64,000 nucleotides of DNA from Elysia chlorotica (lineage: Eukaryota; Mollusca; Gastropoda; Plakobranchidae), in contig RQTK01000090.1 in the NCBI GenBank assembly GCA_003991915.1, forward strand, positions 611,989 to 675,988. Reading direction: 5' to 3'. Of this stretch, positions 11,801 to 22,701 are shown piece by piece (positions within the stretch are counted from its first letter, which is position 1; every line of letters starts with the position of its first letter). The position numbers and the translations under genes are program-made. The notes below the pieces were generated by a model. The model worked only from the letters and a program-made list of their open reading frames with translations, made no database searches and was not told the origin of the DNA.

Positions 11801-13594
11801 TTATTGGTGAAAATGGCAGCAAACAATGAGCGATCGTTGGAATGCCCAATTTTTAGCTGAATGTTTACCCTCAATACGTATTTTTCAACCATGATACATA
11901 CAGGCGTACTCAGGAGATCATTTATGTACTAAATGCATATTATACATACTGGTTGGCAGCTACGTTATCGTATTTTTACTTTGAGTCTTTACAACAGCAT
12001 AGGCCCAAAGCAAAAAATTCAATCAAGTAGCAAAATCATCTAGATCTGAAAGTAAAACGACTGGATTTTGTTCGAACGTTGACCCTAAAATTAGCCTAAA
12101 AATGTGGCTGCATGGAAGAACACCATTTTCTGTAACTTTTGAAGTTGATGTACATATACATACTTCAAACATGTATTCGCCATTGTCCCCTCTGGTCGGC
12201 CCTTTGTTTTTGCCTGCCTTTGCCTTTTCTTTTCCCTTTTTCTCTGCCTTTGCTTCAGTTTTTTGTTTCTTTGGCTTAGGCTGTGGAATGGAGAATAAAA
12301 TTAATGACAATATTAACCTTCATCAACAGACTCAAGATTACTGCTTTCCCTTACAGTTACAATTAGATCCAGCCAATCAATCTTTTAAATTGCAAATGTA
12401 ACAATAATTTAATATTTTATTCAGGCATTGTTTAATGAGAAGAAATTACTTGTCATGTAAAGAATTTAAATTTAGATGTAATACTATTACTATGGTGTAA
12501 AAACAAAATACGAGTGAGAATTGAAATTCAGTGGTCTCTGAGAACCCCCTCGCCAACGAACACATGTTACACATCCCTCCCACCTATGAGTATGAGAGAA
12601 AATACAATTATTTAATCAAGCAGATTGGCTATTTGTTGAAGAAATTAAACTGGATTGTCAATTATCAGACACCATAGTATCAGCCATTAATTTGAGTTCC
12701 CTCCTCTCCCCTTGTAAAGGCTACAACAGAATTTGAAGACAGCAAACTGCAAAGGAAGGGTAAATAAAGCATGTCTTGGATTTACCAAAATAGTCATACT
12801 CATAACAGAAGAATTGAATTAGTGCAGGGCAGATATTGGTAATCAAGTACGAGTACACCAGGAACTTACTCCAGCGGAACCTTTCCATCAGGACAAGGCC
12901 TTGTACCGGTTCCTGGTACTATAGCGGATAGCCTTAGAGAACCTCTTGGCCAAGGCTAAGCATTGTCCTTCCTGTACCGTTTTCGGCTAGTGTGCCAAGA
13001 TTGGAACATTATGGACCGGTATCTGTTTCGATGAGGGTACAGGCTACTAGGCTAGTCAAGGTTGTAACTGCTGCCTGCTGGGATGTCTATGGCCACAAAC
13101 AAGGTGAGGGGTGAGATGAGTTCGTTTAACGTCCAACATCAGCACTATATAGACTATATTGTGGACGGGCCCCAAGACTGACGTCGGACAATTTTATGTG
13201 CTGCTAGACACGAGACAGGACGGGGATACCATGACTTCTGTCTCAGTTGGTTAGGCCACCAACAAGAAGAATACAAATCGTTAGGCCTGCTAGATCTATG
13301 TAACACTATAACACACCTGACCCAGTACATGGCCTGCTAGATCTATGTAACACTATGACACACGATGGGGGATCCCAATCCGATCCAGATACCGGTGCAT
13401 CGATCTATAGGTTCCGATTGCCCAGCCCTAAATTGAATACTTTTCTCCATAGATCCGGGACAGCCAGAATTTTTAAAGCAAAATTTGCATTTTACATTGC
13501 ACTTATCACTTACAGAGTTGGATCGAGAACTCCCACTCCCACTCCCAGCGTCCGAGTCTGAAAGATCAGACAGCTCCTCGTTACTTTTAGGCAT
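8498..13594 (-). CDS. SUB1: SUB1 / PC4 single-stranded DNA-binding transcriptional coactivator (4 coding exons, last exon duplicated)
   Basis: Nuclear coactivator that binds single-stranded and melted DNA and supports RNA polymerase II transcription and genome stability. Coding exons, 5' to 3' on minus: 13594-13514, 12280-12164, 9960-9855, 9444-9365, with a second identical copy of the last exon at 8577-8498. All introns are GT-AG and phases agree. The product is 127 residues, the same length as the human protein as I recall it. The N-terminus is Ser/acidic ([15 protein letters not shown]), the middle is Lys-rich ([13 protein letters not shown]), and the C-terminal PC4 domain carries [26 protein letters not shown] and the final helix [15 protein letters not shown]. 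Head-to-head with the SERF gene, with 2.57 kb between the two ATGs. Either terminal exon would give the same protein; a transcript using the 9365-9444 copy would carry the LINE fragment in antisense in its 3' UTR unless it polyadenylates first. Confidence 0.93.
8823..9252 (+). mobile_element. 5'-truncated LINE fragment (C-terminal end of an endonuclease-reverse transcriptase protein)
   Basis: The open frame, running to TGA at 9237-9239, reads [57 protein letters not shown] and [16 protein letters not shown]. This is the characteristic region downstream of the reverse transcriptase domain in a common invertebrate LINE group, often mis-annotated as craniofacial development protein 2-like. A short TGATGATGATGATG tail at 9237-9252 fits a LINE 3' end. 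The frame is open, so the insertion is young, but the RT and endonuclease domains are absent. It sits exactly between two copies of the SUB1 terminal exon. Confidence 0.85.
9304..9700. repeat. Direct repeat copy B carrying the SUB1 terminal exon
   Basis: Second copy of 8437-8834. Similarity fades in the stretch after CCTTTCGAGCA, where copy A runs into LINE sequence and copy B continues as unique intron. Confidence 0.92.
9365..9444 (-). CDS. SUB1: SUB1 terminal coding exon, proximal copy (B)
   Basis: 80 nt with acceptor TATCAG and stop TAG at 9365-9367. It encodes the C-terminal helix ([19 protein letters not shown]). It lies in the right-hand member of a ~390-base direct repeat and is nearest to exon 3, so it is the more likely first splice choice. 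Confidence 0.88.
9855..9960 (-). CDS. SUB1: SUB1 coding exon 3
   Basis: 106 nt with acceptor CCCCAG. The donor is AAAAAAAG|GTTTGC, which is weak beyond GT. It encodes the beta-strand core of the DNA-binding domain ([20 protein letters not shown]). Ends in phase 1, matching both terminal exon copies. Confidence 0.92.
10495..10565 (+). mobile_element. SINE head fragment (tRNA-like)
   Basis: TTAGCCCTGGGGTAGAGCAT resembles a tRNA A box, and GGTTCAAGC 30 bases later resembles a B box. The following TTGGTCGGTGTC matches the body of the SINE family seen elsewhere. It is truncated after about 70 bases and lies in SUB1 intron 2. Confidence 0.6.
11251..11490 (-). mobile_element. tRNA-derived SINE in SUB1 intron 2
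   Basis: Carries the family core (GCACTATATAGGCTATATTGTGG, GACTGACGTC, GTGCTGCCACACACGAGAC, CCAACCAGTAGGGGGCAAAATC) and then the reverse-complement tRNA head ending in GTTCTACCCCAGGACCACCG. Confidence 0.85.
11790..11966 (+). repeat. Interspersed repeat, copy 1 of an inverted pair
   Basis: Contains AAAATGGCAGCAA, CACCAA-like CCCAATTTTTAGCTG, GTATTTTTCAACCATGATAC and ACTGGTTGGCAGCTA. The reverse complement of 16844-17020 shows the same ordered blocks with moderate divergence. Family not identified. Confidence 0.75.
12164..12280 (-). CDS. SUB1: SUB1 coding exon 2
   Basis: 39 codons, phase 0 to phase 0. The acceptor is TTCCACAG and the donor GTATGT. It encodes the Lys-rich linker and the start of the PC4 domain (GDNGEYMFE). 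Confidence 0.9.
13110..13260 (-). mobile_element. SINE fragment in SUB1 intron 1
   Basis: Tail and core are present (GTTTAACGTCC, GCACTATATAGACTATATTGTGGAC, GACTGACGTCGGACAATTTTA). It stops before the tRNA-like head. Confidence 0.8.
13284..13363. repeat. Short tandem duplication, ~33-base units 47 bases apart
   Basis: GGCCTGCTAGATCTATGTAA begins both units, which continue through CACTATRACACAC, at 13284 and 13331. They lie in SUB1 intron 1 near the exon 1 donor. Confidence 0.85.
13514..13594 (-). CDS. SUB1: SUB1 coding exon 1
   Basis: 27 codons from ATG, ending at a consensus donor (TCT|GTAAGT). It encodes the Ser- and Asp-rich N-terminus with a short Gly-Ser alternation. Ends in phase 0. 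Confidence 0.9.
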
Positions 13595-14193
13595 GGTTGC
13601 AGGCACCCCTTGATATTCGATGAAGTAGTGGATCTAGAATACTAGATCTAGATCTAGTCGTTTACTTATTTGATGCTTCTCTTTTTGCAGATTGCATGCG
13701 TTACAGTAGATGAGCACTATGAAGCTGTTCGATGTCCAAAGTTAATCTAATTATCTAATGAAGAAAGAAACCAAGAATGGAGATTCTCAAAGCTTAATTT
13801 ATTTTTTTTCCGCGGGTACTTTCAGTTCATCAGATTTTTTACTGCCGTGAAACGTAAGATTTTTTTCCTTCAAAGTCTTTAATCACACCTATCTGTGAAT
13901 AGGTATGGATGAGGCGGGGGGTGGGGAGTTAAACATACTATGGCTTTTAGCTGTCTGTGCATAATTTATATGTGGCCCGTGGCCCAAGACATAGAAACAA
14001 TGATTGTATTAAACGTGACCCCCTCCCCTTCTATTCTGGATCAAGGGTTATGTTTGGAAATGAAAAGCAATCTTCGAGATTCTTTTAGGCGCCGAGTAAG
14101 TTCAGCACTCTTCATGTTTGTAATGATTCCAAGAGCGTTTACCGCGTAACCGAAAGTTATTGGTCATACTTTTAGCATAAAACACAATTTACA

Positions 14194-14247
14194 AACTCGT
14201 TTTGGAGAGGATTTGGTACCAACTCGTTTTGGAGAGGATTTGGTATG
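14194..14247. repeat. 27-base tandem repeat, two copies
   Basis: AACTCGTTTTGGAGAGGATT followed by TGGTA occurs twice back to back with one or two differences at the unit ends. Confidence 0.9.
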
Positions 14248-14657
14248 AAAAACATAATTTCAACACACAACTGTTGTGGCACACGTGCTGCTAATCATAG
14301 CAAATTACATTAGCATCCATGTTTACTGTTTTATTGTTTTCTTAGCTTGCAATCTTTGGCGTGTGTAAGTGGACGCCTGGATGTTGGATGGTGTTAAGTG
14401 TCGAATGAGTTGTTGCCTAATAATAATATTGAAAGTTTTCTTAAATACTGTGTCAGATTTATATGATCTTAGTATAATAAAGGTGGTTAAATTTTTCATT
14501 GATAGGTATATGCATACTTTTGAGGTATTAAAACAACATTGAATTGTGTAGGCCTATTGGTTTGTTTGCTTACTATGTTCACAGAACAAACGATGATATC
14601 TTGTATAAGAGGAGCTTTCCCATAACTGTGGTATGTTAACAGATTCCTAGGGTCATG

Positions 14658-14795
14658 AAGTCCACAGACTTGCGTCTGGCAAATATAAGTGCGTGGGGAT
14701 ATCAGGACTGCTGTCTCAGCCAGTGACGCGTCATTGGTACACGTTACTGGACAAAATCCGACAAATCAATTTGTCCCACTGTGGGTATTTACAAA
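14658..14795 (-). mobile_element. Degenerate SINE fragment
   Basis: Resembles the family body with gaps: GACTTGCGTCTGGCAAATATA, GGGGATATCAGGACTGCTGTCTCAG-like order, and ACAAAATCCGACAAATC. It is more diverged than other copies. Confidence 0.5.
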
Positions 14796-15111
14796 CAATG
14801 GCATACTTCTGAAGCAGATCTTTTATGGTATCTGGACGTCGTCTGACTGGCCGATAATTTGTGCGATACAACAATGTTAACAAGTGTAAACTGAAGGGAG
14901 AAAACCGAAGTAACTTGAAACAGGCTGGTGCGAGTGAAAGAACATTTCACGTGGATGACGAATTGAAGGAGAAATGAGCAGGTCGGGTCCCAGAGCAAAC
15001 TTTTGAAGCATCACCGACGTCCCTCAAATCCATAAGGCTATAAAACACGCCCATACTCAAACACACAACGTGCGAAGTCCGCGGGTCAAAACTCACGAGC
15101 GGAAAATTTGT

Positions 15112-15235
15112 TCATCAGATTTCGCCCTCTACTGGTTGGGTCGGCTGGACTGTCTGAGAGTGAGACAGGAGTCATGGTATCCCCATGTGTGGCAGCACAT
15201 AAAACTGCCAAACGTTAGTCTCAGGGTCCGCACAA
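15112..15235 (+). mobile_element. SINE fragment
   Basis: Reads in the sense direction: GATTTCGCCCTCTACTGGTT, GGTCGGCTGGACTG, GAGACAGGAGTCATGGTATC, GTGGCAGCACATAAAACTG. The tRNA-like head and the tail are missing. Confidence 0.7.
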
Positions 15236-16168
15236 TAATTATGATCCTTCTTGAAATCCTAAGAGTTGTAACTCAAGCTCCCCTTGAAGGCTGCTGCTCT
15301 CCTACAAAGTTCACTTCCCATGACAGAATGATGCTCACGACTACCTCTACTGTTATTGTTGTTGTCGGTGGTGGTGGTGCTATTGGTGAGCATGTAGATT
15401 TAAAAAAATTATAATTATTGTACAATCTTTGTACATGTACAATGTAAGGTTCTAGTGCGTCCTCCAAGCACGACACTCTTTTTTTTTCAACAAATACTAT
15501 AGAATCCCAAATAATTAGTTTAATAAAATAGCCTACGTGTCTTGTGCGGAAAACACTTCAACGCCATCATGTAACCCAATATTACTTCAATTTTCAAGGC
15601 AAACAACGTTAGTGGAAATATCTGTTACCGAGTGATATGGAGCGTAGTTAGTAGACATGAGCTCTAATTAATTTAGTTTCAAGTTATCTGACTGAGCTCA
15701 TCTAGCAAGAGGATTGAGTGTTTCTCAACGATGCGGCTTATTTTAATCTTCCAAAGAGAATATAAAGAGCGCAAACGGAAACAAAATTAATATCTAGTTC
15801 TATTACACAATGACACATCTATAGCGCTTTTGCTTGGTAATCATTAATTTTCTACTGTCTTCCTACAAAGTGGAAAAGCTTTTTACGAATTAATTCCATT
15901 CCTAACGTAAAACTATATGCAGTCACGTTGTCGAATAAGGTCTGCCATACACACGCACAGGAAGTTGCACTAGCTGTTGTGGCAGAAACATCAACAACTC
16001 AGTCAGCTCAAACCAGCTGCGAGTGGCTCACTGTAGGCCTACAAAACATTATTTTACTTCTACAGCCATTGCCAGCCATTATCGTCAGTGGTAGTCGGAC
16101 AATTTGAACCTCTACTGCTGTAGCTGTGTTCTTCTAACGAAAGTTTGAATTTCTTTAAACATCGAACC

Positions 16169-16175
16169 ATGACTC
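16169..16175 (+). CDS. SERF: SERF coding exon 1 (7 nt of coding sequence)
   Basis: ATGACTC followed by the donor GTGAGTAA. The split after the first base of codon 3 (C|GG) is fixed by the family motif MTRGNQR: a donor placed one base later would create a stop codon. Confidence 0.85.
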
Positions 16176-19100
16176 GTGAGTAATTTACTTTAGTTAGATT
16201 TACAGATCTAGTCTAGATCTAGATTCTATCTCTAAATTTCAAGATTTATGAACCAAAGGCGGAATCTTTTGTTTACATTGGGATCACTCTTTGGCGTGTC
16301 TAGCACTTTAAATTTTACACCAAATACAATGTATCGCCAATGGGTATTGATTTTTATGGGTGTAAGCAGACATTTCACAGTTTCAGTACAATGCAGGCCC
16401 CATGTAACTTGTAACCTGTAGGCCTTGATTCCAGATCTAGATTCTAGTAACGTTGTCAACAAGCCCACTCTGGTTCCAATCCCTGGTGCAATTCCTATAA
16501 ATTGGTCTAGAATAAATCTAAAATCTAGATGTAAATCTAGTGCAATGTTAATGACACTTCTGACATCAATGTAATTTATCCAATCTACTAGATTAGCATT
16601 TATAAATATACGCTGCAAAGGCTTTAAAAAAAAAATCAAGTTGCAAAGTTTTGTGGATCCTTTTACGATAATTTTCATTTTCAATAGGCCTATCTATTGC
16701 AAGTGTTTCCATCAAAATGAAAGACCCTAAACAAAGTCACCAAAGTGAACACAAATTTGCAATTATAAAAGAGTACGCCTAGTAATATAATACTACTTTA
16801 GGGATCATAGTAAAACTTTCTAGACTGAAACCTCTATTTAAAAGCATAGCTACCAACCAGTAGGTATGAATATAATACGTATTCAGTATACATTAACCTC
16901 CCGAGTATGCCCGTATCATGGTTGAAAAATACATATTTGTCGGTATCCAGCTAAAATTGGGTGTCCCGTCGATTTTTGCTTGCTGCCATTTTCGTCTATA
17001 TAGTGTCCGGTTAGCCCAGACATTACTGGGCCCATTTATTTTAAGTTTTTAAAGTCTCATGCGTGCCTGCAGTGGTCGTTAGTAGGACTGAGATTTCTAA
17101 TCAACTTGTAGATTTCAAGATCCTTTACTTAGAACTGTCTCCTTCCGGTATATCTCTAGAGAGCTTCAATTCAAACCCTCCCAAGATTAGACAAACACTT
17201 TCATATTTTATAAAGGCACAATCGCTGCCACTCTTTCACACAGACACACACACACACTCCTGGCGTGTGGTGCATTACAGTACACTGCATTTACTCAAAA
17301 GATGTTACATAGGGCCTACATACTGTACACCATTTTTATTTTTCATTTTACTGTGTTGTTCTTATAATGCTATTTTTGGTTGTATTTAAAAACACTTGCA
17401 AAACAAACAAACAAAAAATCATCTCTTAATGGTTACTATTTATATAATCACTCAATTGTATATGAGTCATTCCTAAAAATTGGTGTCTGAATCCTAACAA
17501 AACAACTGAATTTTAAAATTAAAACTCAAATCCTTAAATTTGTGATTTCCTACATACATGTACTAGTTAATGTATTGATAGTATAGAAAATAAATGTTAG
17601 ATAAATTAATGATACATTTTTAAACTAGGTGGGCTGCAAGGGGGAAGGATGTAGCTGTTACAAAGTGTTTTCATTAATAACTTTAATATTTTGAACTATA
17701 ACCTATAATGAGCTTTGATGCTGTTTCTAGTTAGCCTCTTAAAAAGTATTTTAATTCACTGATTATCTTAAAAATAATTCATATTTATGGTAATATGACC
17801 CATATACTTTGTAAGAGTGACGTCCGTTGGATAAAATTACATATCATTTGAAAAGAATTGTAATATAAATGTCCTTTATTTTGATGTTTGGTACCACAAG
17901 TAATTCTATGCCTTGAGACGATATTTATAAGCTTCTTTGAGGGTCAAATGATGACAAATCTATCACTAGATGAAAAATTACATTTACTATAAGAAATACT
18001 TAATAACTGTTACGTCCGTCAAAAAAAATAAAATAAAACAACCATTATGAAAAAAAAAATTACATGATGATTAAAGAAACCCAATCGCTTTCTATTAGAA
18101 GCTAGCAATAAAACATGATGCTGTCTGGAAACTAACCTCTAAAGATCTAGATAGCCCCTTAATACATGATTAGAAATAAGCCTAGATCCACATCTAGATA
18201 GATATTATCATTTAGGGTAACGTTCTTATTATTGGTTTTCCTTTTTTCTCTAGATTTAGTCTAGCAATTGACATAGTTTCTGAACAAAAAGCTTCTTCCT
18301 AGAGATTTTGGCATCATAGATCCCAACTTAAAATTGAGACCCAACTTTCAGATCATATGATGATACATGTACTTACGTCTTTTCAAGGGCATGAAAATAA
18401 CTATAAAAGGAAGTTTCTGTTCAATATTTCAACATTAATTAGTCTAGAAGAAAGATCATAGCCTCTGCCTCAACTAATTTGAGATCAAAGTTCATATCAT
18501 GAATGAGGTGCTGGAAAAGTTGAACCTTTTCTCATTACACATTGCTTTTGTATGTAACATTACTAATTTAGTGATCTGTCCAAGATAAGCATTATGAAAC
18601 TTTTTGTCTGTTTTCAAGACTTAAACTCCACAGGATATATATGAAGAAGCAGATTGATCATTTTAATCTTGATCATAGTTGAAGTAACATAGATAGTAAC
18701 ATAACCTATATCTGATTCTATTTTCTAGGGGGTAACCAAAGAGAAAAAGCAAGAGAAAAGAACTTGAAGAAACAGCAAGATCTAAAGAAAGGAGGCAAAG
18801 AGTCTGGAGTCTCTCTTACTGAGCGTCGTCATAGGTAGGTTCTTTACAGGCCAAGCAATATGAGAACGAATATTGGTACCTAAAATTAAGGATTACTTTT
18901 TCTTAGTTAAATAATTATTTGTTGTTCTTTTTTTTATTATGTTTTGTTGTTGTTTTGTTTTTGCTACAAAATTTGATTTGATTGTGAATGTACATTGTGA
19001 TGGAACCTCCCATATTGTCATCTTTAACTTTTCTTGCTTAAGTTAAACTAAGTCTACAGAAATCTCATGAATGAATCTGAAATTTGATTAAGGCCTTGTT

Positions 19101-20785
19101 ACCCTCATTGATAGACTTGCTGCCACAGAATAGATGTGTAGGGTTTTGTTGTTGTTTTTTTTCTCTTTAAATTTATGCTAATCCAATCAGAATAGATAAA
19201 AAAAGATCAAGAATTCCTTTTTTTTTTAGTTTGTCAAATAATGTCTTGTTTCAAATATAACAGACAAAAATAAGACTTCTCGTGTTACAAGAGGTTTGGT
19301 TTTTTGTTTATTTGAGCTAGTTATTATCATAATGTATTTGCTGTGAATTTTTTTTTTAGATTATAATTTGGGGGTGTTGTAATTTTTCAGTGTACAGCAA
19401 ACAACAAACAATGGTTAAATGTTCACGTTAAAAAAATAAAGAGGGAGTGGCAATAAAAGGAGAGAGTAAATAATAGACTGGTGGGAAGATTGTTTTAAAA
19501 AATGTGTGTTGGTTACATCCATCAGGACTTTGTTATATTTTTAACCGTAGAACTGCTATGAATCTGATTGTTTCGCAGAATTCAAGAATAGAATCCTTAT
19601 TAAGTTGCTTTTGGATCCCTTTGTGAAATTGATTATCTGAGATTGCACGTGACCCTCTGTGACTGCCCATTCAAATAAAACAAAAAACAAAAACAACTTT
19701 TATCTGCCCTTCAGTTTTTTGCCAATTGAAACCCCAAAGTATGCAAAAATTCCAAAATTTGTCAACAAATTGGCAAAAAAAATGTCACAAGTTGTCAAAT
19801 GTAGGTGTAAGGCAATGTGGAAAAATATGTTATGGGTGACTAAGACTTTGTAAACCCAAGGGGCTCCCTTTTTGTTTAAAAAGGGGGGATACATGTTTTT
19901 TTTACAGAAATAATTATTCAGTCTCACCAAAAATTAATTAATCATAAATTATTTGCTGGTGTTGTTTTTTATAGAGACAAAAGCCACTTTTTTAAATTTT
20001 GGTGGGTGGGAAAGAGCAGATTTGCAAAATTCCATCGCAAAAAACTGCAGGGGCAGTAATTGCATTGAAAACCTCATTGTTCAAATTGAATCAAATTTTT
20101 GAATTTAGAGGATTAGAATTAAAGAAGGGAAAAAACCTGAAACTAAGTGTTTAAAAAGGAGACACCTACTTATCCTATTTGAGATTAGCATTTATTGCCT
20201 ATTATTTCCTTTTTATAGCAACCTTCTTCCAACCCAATTACACAGTCATATTTTATTAAAACCTTTTGGTTATGCCAGACAGAATTAAGAGAATCAAACA
20301 GAACAGAATTATGAGCCTCATTCTAAACGAGAAAGAGAACACAACATTACCTAACCTATCCTCTTGTGAAATTTGGTTATTGAGAGGTTCAAATTAATAG
20401 AGACTTTTAAAAAAATGTTTCTACTGTCCTGTCTTTCACTTGCAGTATTATAGTCATACATGTACAATGTTGCCAATTTTCTGTAAATTACGCATTTTCA
20501 GTAAAAAAAAATCTGAATGTCAGAGTTCCATAAATGCCCGTGAACGTATTTAATTATGTCTTGCGATTCCTTAAGCTGCACTGCTCTGTGTTAAAACTAA
20601 AAGGATCAGTGAAAAAAATATTGATCTAGTGGGTACATGTATAACTGGTCATAACTTTATTTTTGTGTCTGTGACAGGGATGCGGAGATAATGCGTCAGA
20701 AGCAGAGAAGAAAGCCAAGGAGGCTGGCGCTAGTGGAAGCTCTGGTGGAGACGCCGGCGCCACCGGTGGCGCGTCTTCCAAGTGA
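16169..20785 (+). CDS. SERF: SERF-family small basic protein (3 exons, frame slip in exon 3)
   Basis: Small EDRK-rich factor, a short highly charged protein; family members (human SERF1/SERF2, worm MOAG-4) bind nucleic acid and modulate amyloid aggregation. Exons: 16169-16175 (ATGACTC), 18729-18834 and 20678-20785. The 7-nt first coding exon with donor GTGAGT is required: joined to exon 2 it gives the invariant MTRGNQRE start followed by KAREKNLKKQQDLKKGGKES. Exon 3 starts RDAEIMRQKQ, as in the family. After that the first frame turns Arg/Pro-rich and runs to TAG near 20870, whereas the -1 frame gives KKAKEAGASGSSGGDAG and then TGA at 20783-20785, the expected low-complexity tail. One missing base between about 20700 and 20715 would join them. 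Introns are 2.55 and 1.84 kb. Confidence 0.88.
16176..18728 (+). other. SERF intron 1
   Basis: 2.55 kb. Contains AGATCTAG clusters (16200-16225, about 16435), copy 2 of the inverted repeat (16844-17020) and a short CA run near 17225. A 150-codon minus-strand open frame (16232-16684) matches nothing I recognise. Confidence 0.8.
16844..17020 (-). repeat. Interspersed repeat, copy 2 of an inverted pair
   Basis: In reverse complement it matches 11790-11966 block by block (AAAATGGCAGCAA, CCCAATTTTAGCTG, GTATTTTTCAACCATGATAC, ACTGGTTGGTAGCTA). Confidence 0.75.
18729..18834 (+). CDS. SERF: SERF coding exon 2
   Basis: 106 nt, acceptor TTTTCTAG, donor ATAG|GTAGGT. Encodes GNQREKAREKNLKKQQ through GVSLTERRH. 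Enters in phase 1 and leaves in phase 2. Confidence 0.9.
18835..20677 (+). other. SERF intron 2
   Basis: 1.84 kb, AT-rich with T-runs; no exon or recognisable repeat seen. Confidence 0.75.
20678..20785 (+). CDS. SERF: SERF coding exon 3 with probable one-base deletion
   Basis: Acceptor GTGACAG. The first nine residues (DAEIMRQKQ) are in the spliced frame; the Gly/Ser/Ala tail and the TGA at 20783 are in the -1 frame. If the base string is correct as given, the protein would instead end at a TAG near 20870 with an atypical Arg/Pro/Ala-rich tail. Confidence 0.8.
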   Translation, partial: GCGDNASEAEKKAKEAGASGSSGGDAGATGGASSK

Positions 20786-21627
20786 CCGGATGGAGGTGGG
20801 CGCAAAGGGCAGAGCTGCGCTCAGAGAGGCAGAGGGGGGAGCAGCGGCACAATGTCTTCTGTTGACTTAGGCTCATTGTCTTCATAACTTTTCAGCAGCT
20901 TGGTTGTACTGTCCTTTGCGACTGAGATTTGAGATTTGTTTTAGGAATATATAGGAACATGAAACAAAATACTTTGTGTTTAAAAAGTTTATAAAATTAT
21001 CTGCCTTAAATCTTACTTTTAGTTGATTTATTAGAAATTAACAACAAAAAAGTATATCTTAAGTGATTTTTTTTTTTTTTTGCCATATCAACTCTCAAAG
21101 TGTCCATTAAATCACTCTAAAACCAGTCACATCTCATTAATGTATATATACTTGATACTATGTTGCATGTTTCAGAAAAAATGATTTTGCATAAAAAAAG
21201 GAAGGGTTTTCTCTAGACAGAGCAGGGCTATTTAATTCCCATTTATGAAAGTAGGTAATCTGATGAGACAGGTACTTCAACATGTTGTGAAACTGAAACC
21301 ATTTATGATATTTATGTAATATTATAAATCACAAGGCTATGGCATACTTATAAAAGCAAACAAATATATGAAATGAAAAATGCTGTATCTGTTTAAAAAA
21401 AAAAGAGGTTCAGAATATAACGTGATTTTGCACAGTGGTAGACTTATATGTTGCATAAACATCACCAAGAAAGATTAACCCTCTATTGAAATTAAAAATA
21501 TTTTTATCACCTACTACACTGCTGGAATATTATGATAATTTTCAAACTAGTTAAACTGTTCAATTGTTTTGTAAAGAATGTAATGTAAAAACTAACTCAT
21601 GTACTGGTAGACTTTTTTTTTTAACAC

Positions 21628-21633
21628 AATAAA
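21628..21633 (+). promoter_or_regulatory. Candidate polyadenylation signal for SERF
   Basis: AATAAA about 840 bases after the predicted stop. A second AATAAA lies at 21874-21879. Either could end the SERF transcript. Confidence 0.35.
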
Positions 21634-22255
21634 ATAGAATTAAAGTAAGGTTTCTTATTTCATAAGTACTTAGGTTTTCATGAATTTTGTTTAACAAAGC
21701 TACTTTAGGGATAAGAATAGATATGGTAGGTCCTACTCTTAATATGCTGCTTTAAAAATACAGTTGAAATAGTTATAATATACTTGATGATTTAGGGTCG
21801 TGGTCATGGAAGACCTTATTTTGTCTGCCCAATTGATTTTTTTAAGATTTAATTTGTGTACATTGATATTTGCAATAAAATTATGTAAATGATCTGTCTT
21901 ATGGTTTTTCTCCCCCCATCCCCCTACCTCCCCATTCGTTATGTCTGTTGTATACACATATATATTTATGTACCATCTATAGTAATGTCTAGTTAAGTTA
22001 ATAAAAAAGTGCAATACATGTATCGTGTTTCTCCAAAGCACAGAAGCAAAACTTAAATGGAATTTCAACTTCCCTAGGAATGCACATTTTCTTGATTTTT
22101 TTTTTTACTGCAGCTACTCTAGTCCTCTTATTTTATTTCAAAAGAAAAAAAAAAATCTGTTAAATTTCCACTTATTTTAGTTTAAAAGCAATAGGACAAC
22201 TTAGTAAATAATAAAAAAAATTTTTTATAGAGAAACGAATCATAGTACTACATGT

Positions 22256-22389
22256 ACTACTACTACTATGAATGCTACTACTACTACTACTACTAATAAT
22301 AAAAATAATATATTGCATTTATATAGCGAAACAAATCATACTGCTGCTGCTGCTGCTGCTACTACTACTATTAGTACTACTACTACTAG

Positions 22390-22458
<69 letters not shown>

Positions 22459-22459
22459 A
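22256..22459. repeat. (TAC)n microsatellite with a short CTG block
   Basis: About 200 bases of TAC trinucleotides, with an internal (CTG)5-6 block near 22341 and occasional TAG variants. The poly-Thr, poly-Leu and poly-Val frames here are artefacts. Confidence 0.95.
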
Positions 22460-22701
22460 CTAAGCATTCCATATAAAGCATACACAGCAGTGCCTAAAAG
22501 TAATTTAGGGTGTGACCTTGGGGCCCCCACCAGAATCCCCCCACTACCCCCCCCCCCCCCTTTTTGTTCCCTCGTAAAAATTCATACTAAACTGAGTCAT
22601 ACAAAAAAAAATGCAAAAAATCATAAATTAATTAATGATGCATTTATATTTACTATTTATAATTATTATGCAATGGTATAAATACTCTTATTACTATATT
22701 A

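Larger units (their letters stand above)
13595..16168. promoter_or_regulatory. Divergent intergenic region between SUB1 and SERF
   Basis: The two genes point away from each other across about 2.57 kb, so both 5' UTRs and core promoters should lie here. No clear TATA box was assigned. It contains clustered AGATCTAGATCTAG strings (13628-13658), a perfect 27-base tandem repeat (14194-14247), two SINE fragments (14658-14795, 15112-15235) and a short GGTGGTGGTG run near 15370. Confidence 0.5.

Noticed and set aside
16232-16684. 150-codon minus-strand open frame inside SERF intron 1
   Set aside because: No recognisable family, no splice or start context of note, and AT-rich intronic DNA can hold such frames by chance. 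Conservation or transcript support would change this.
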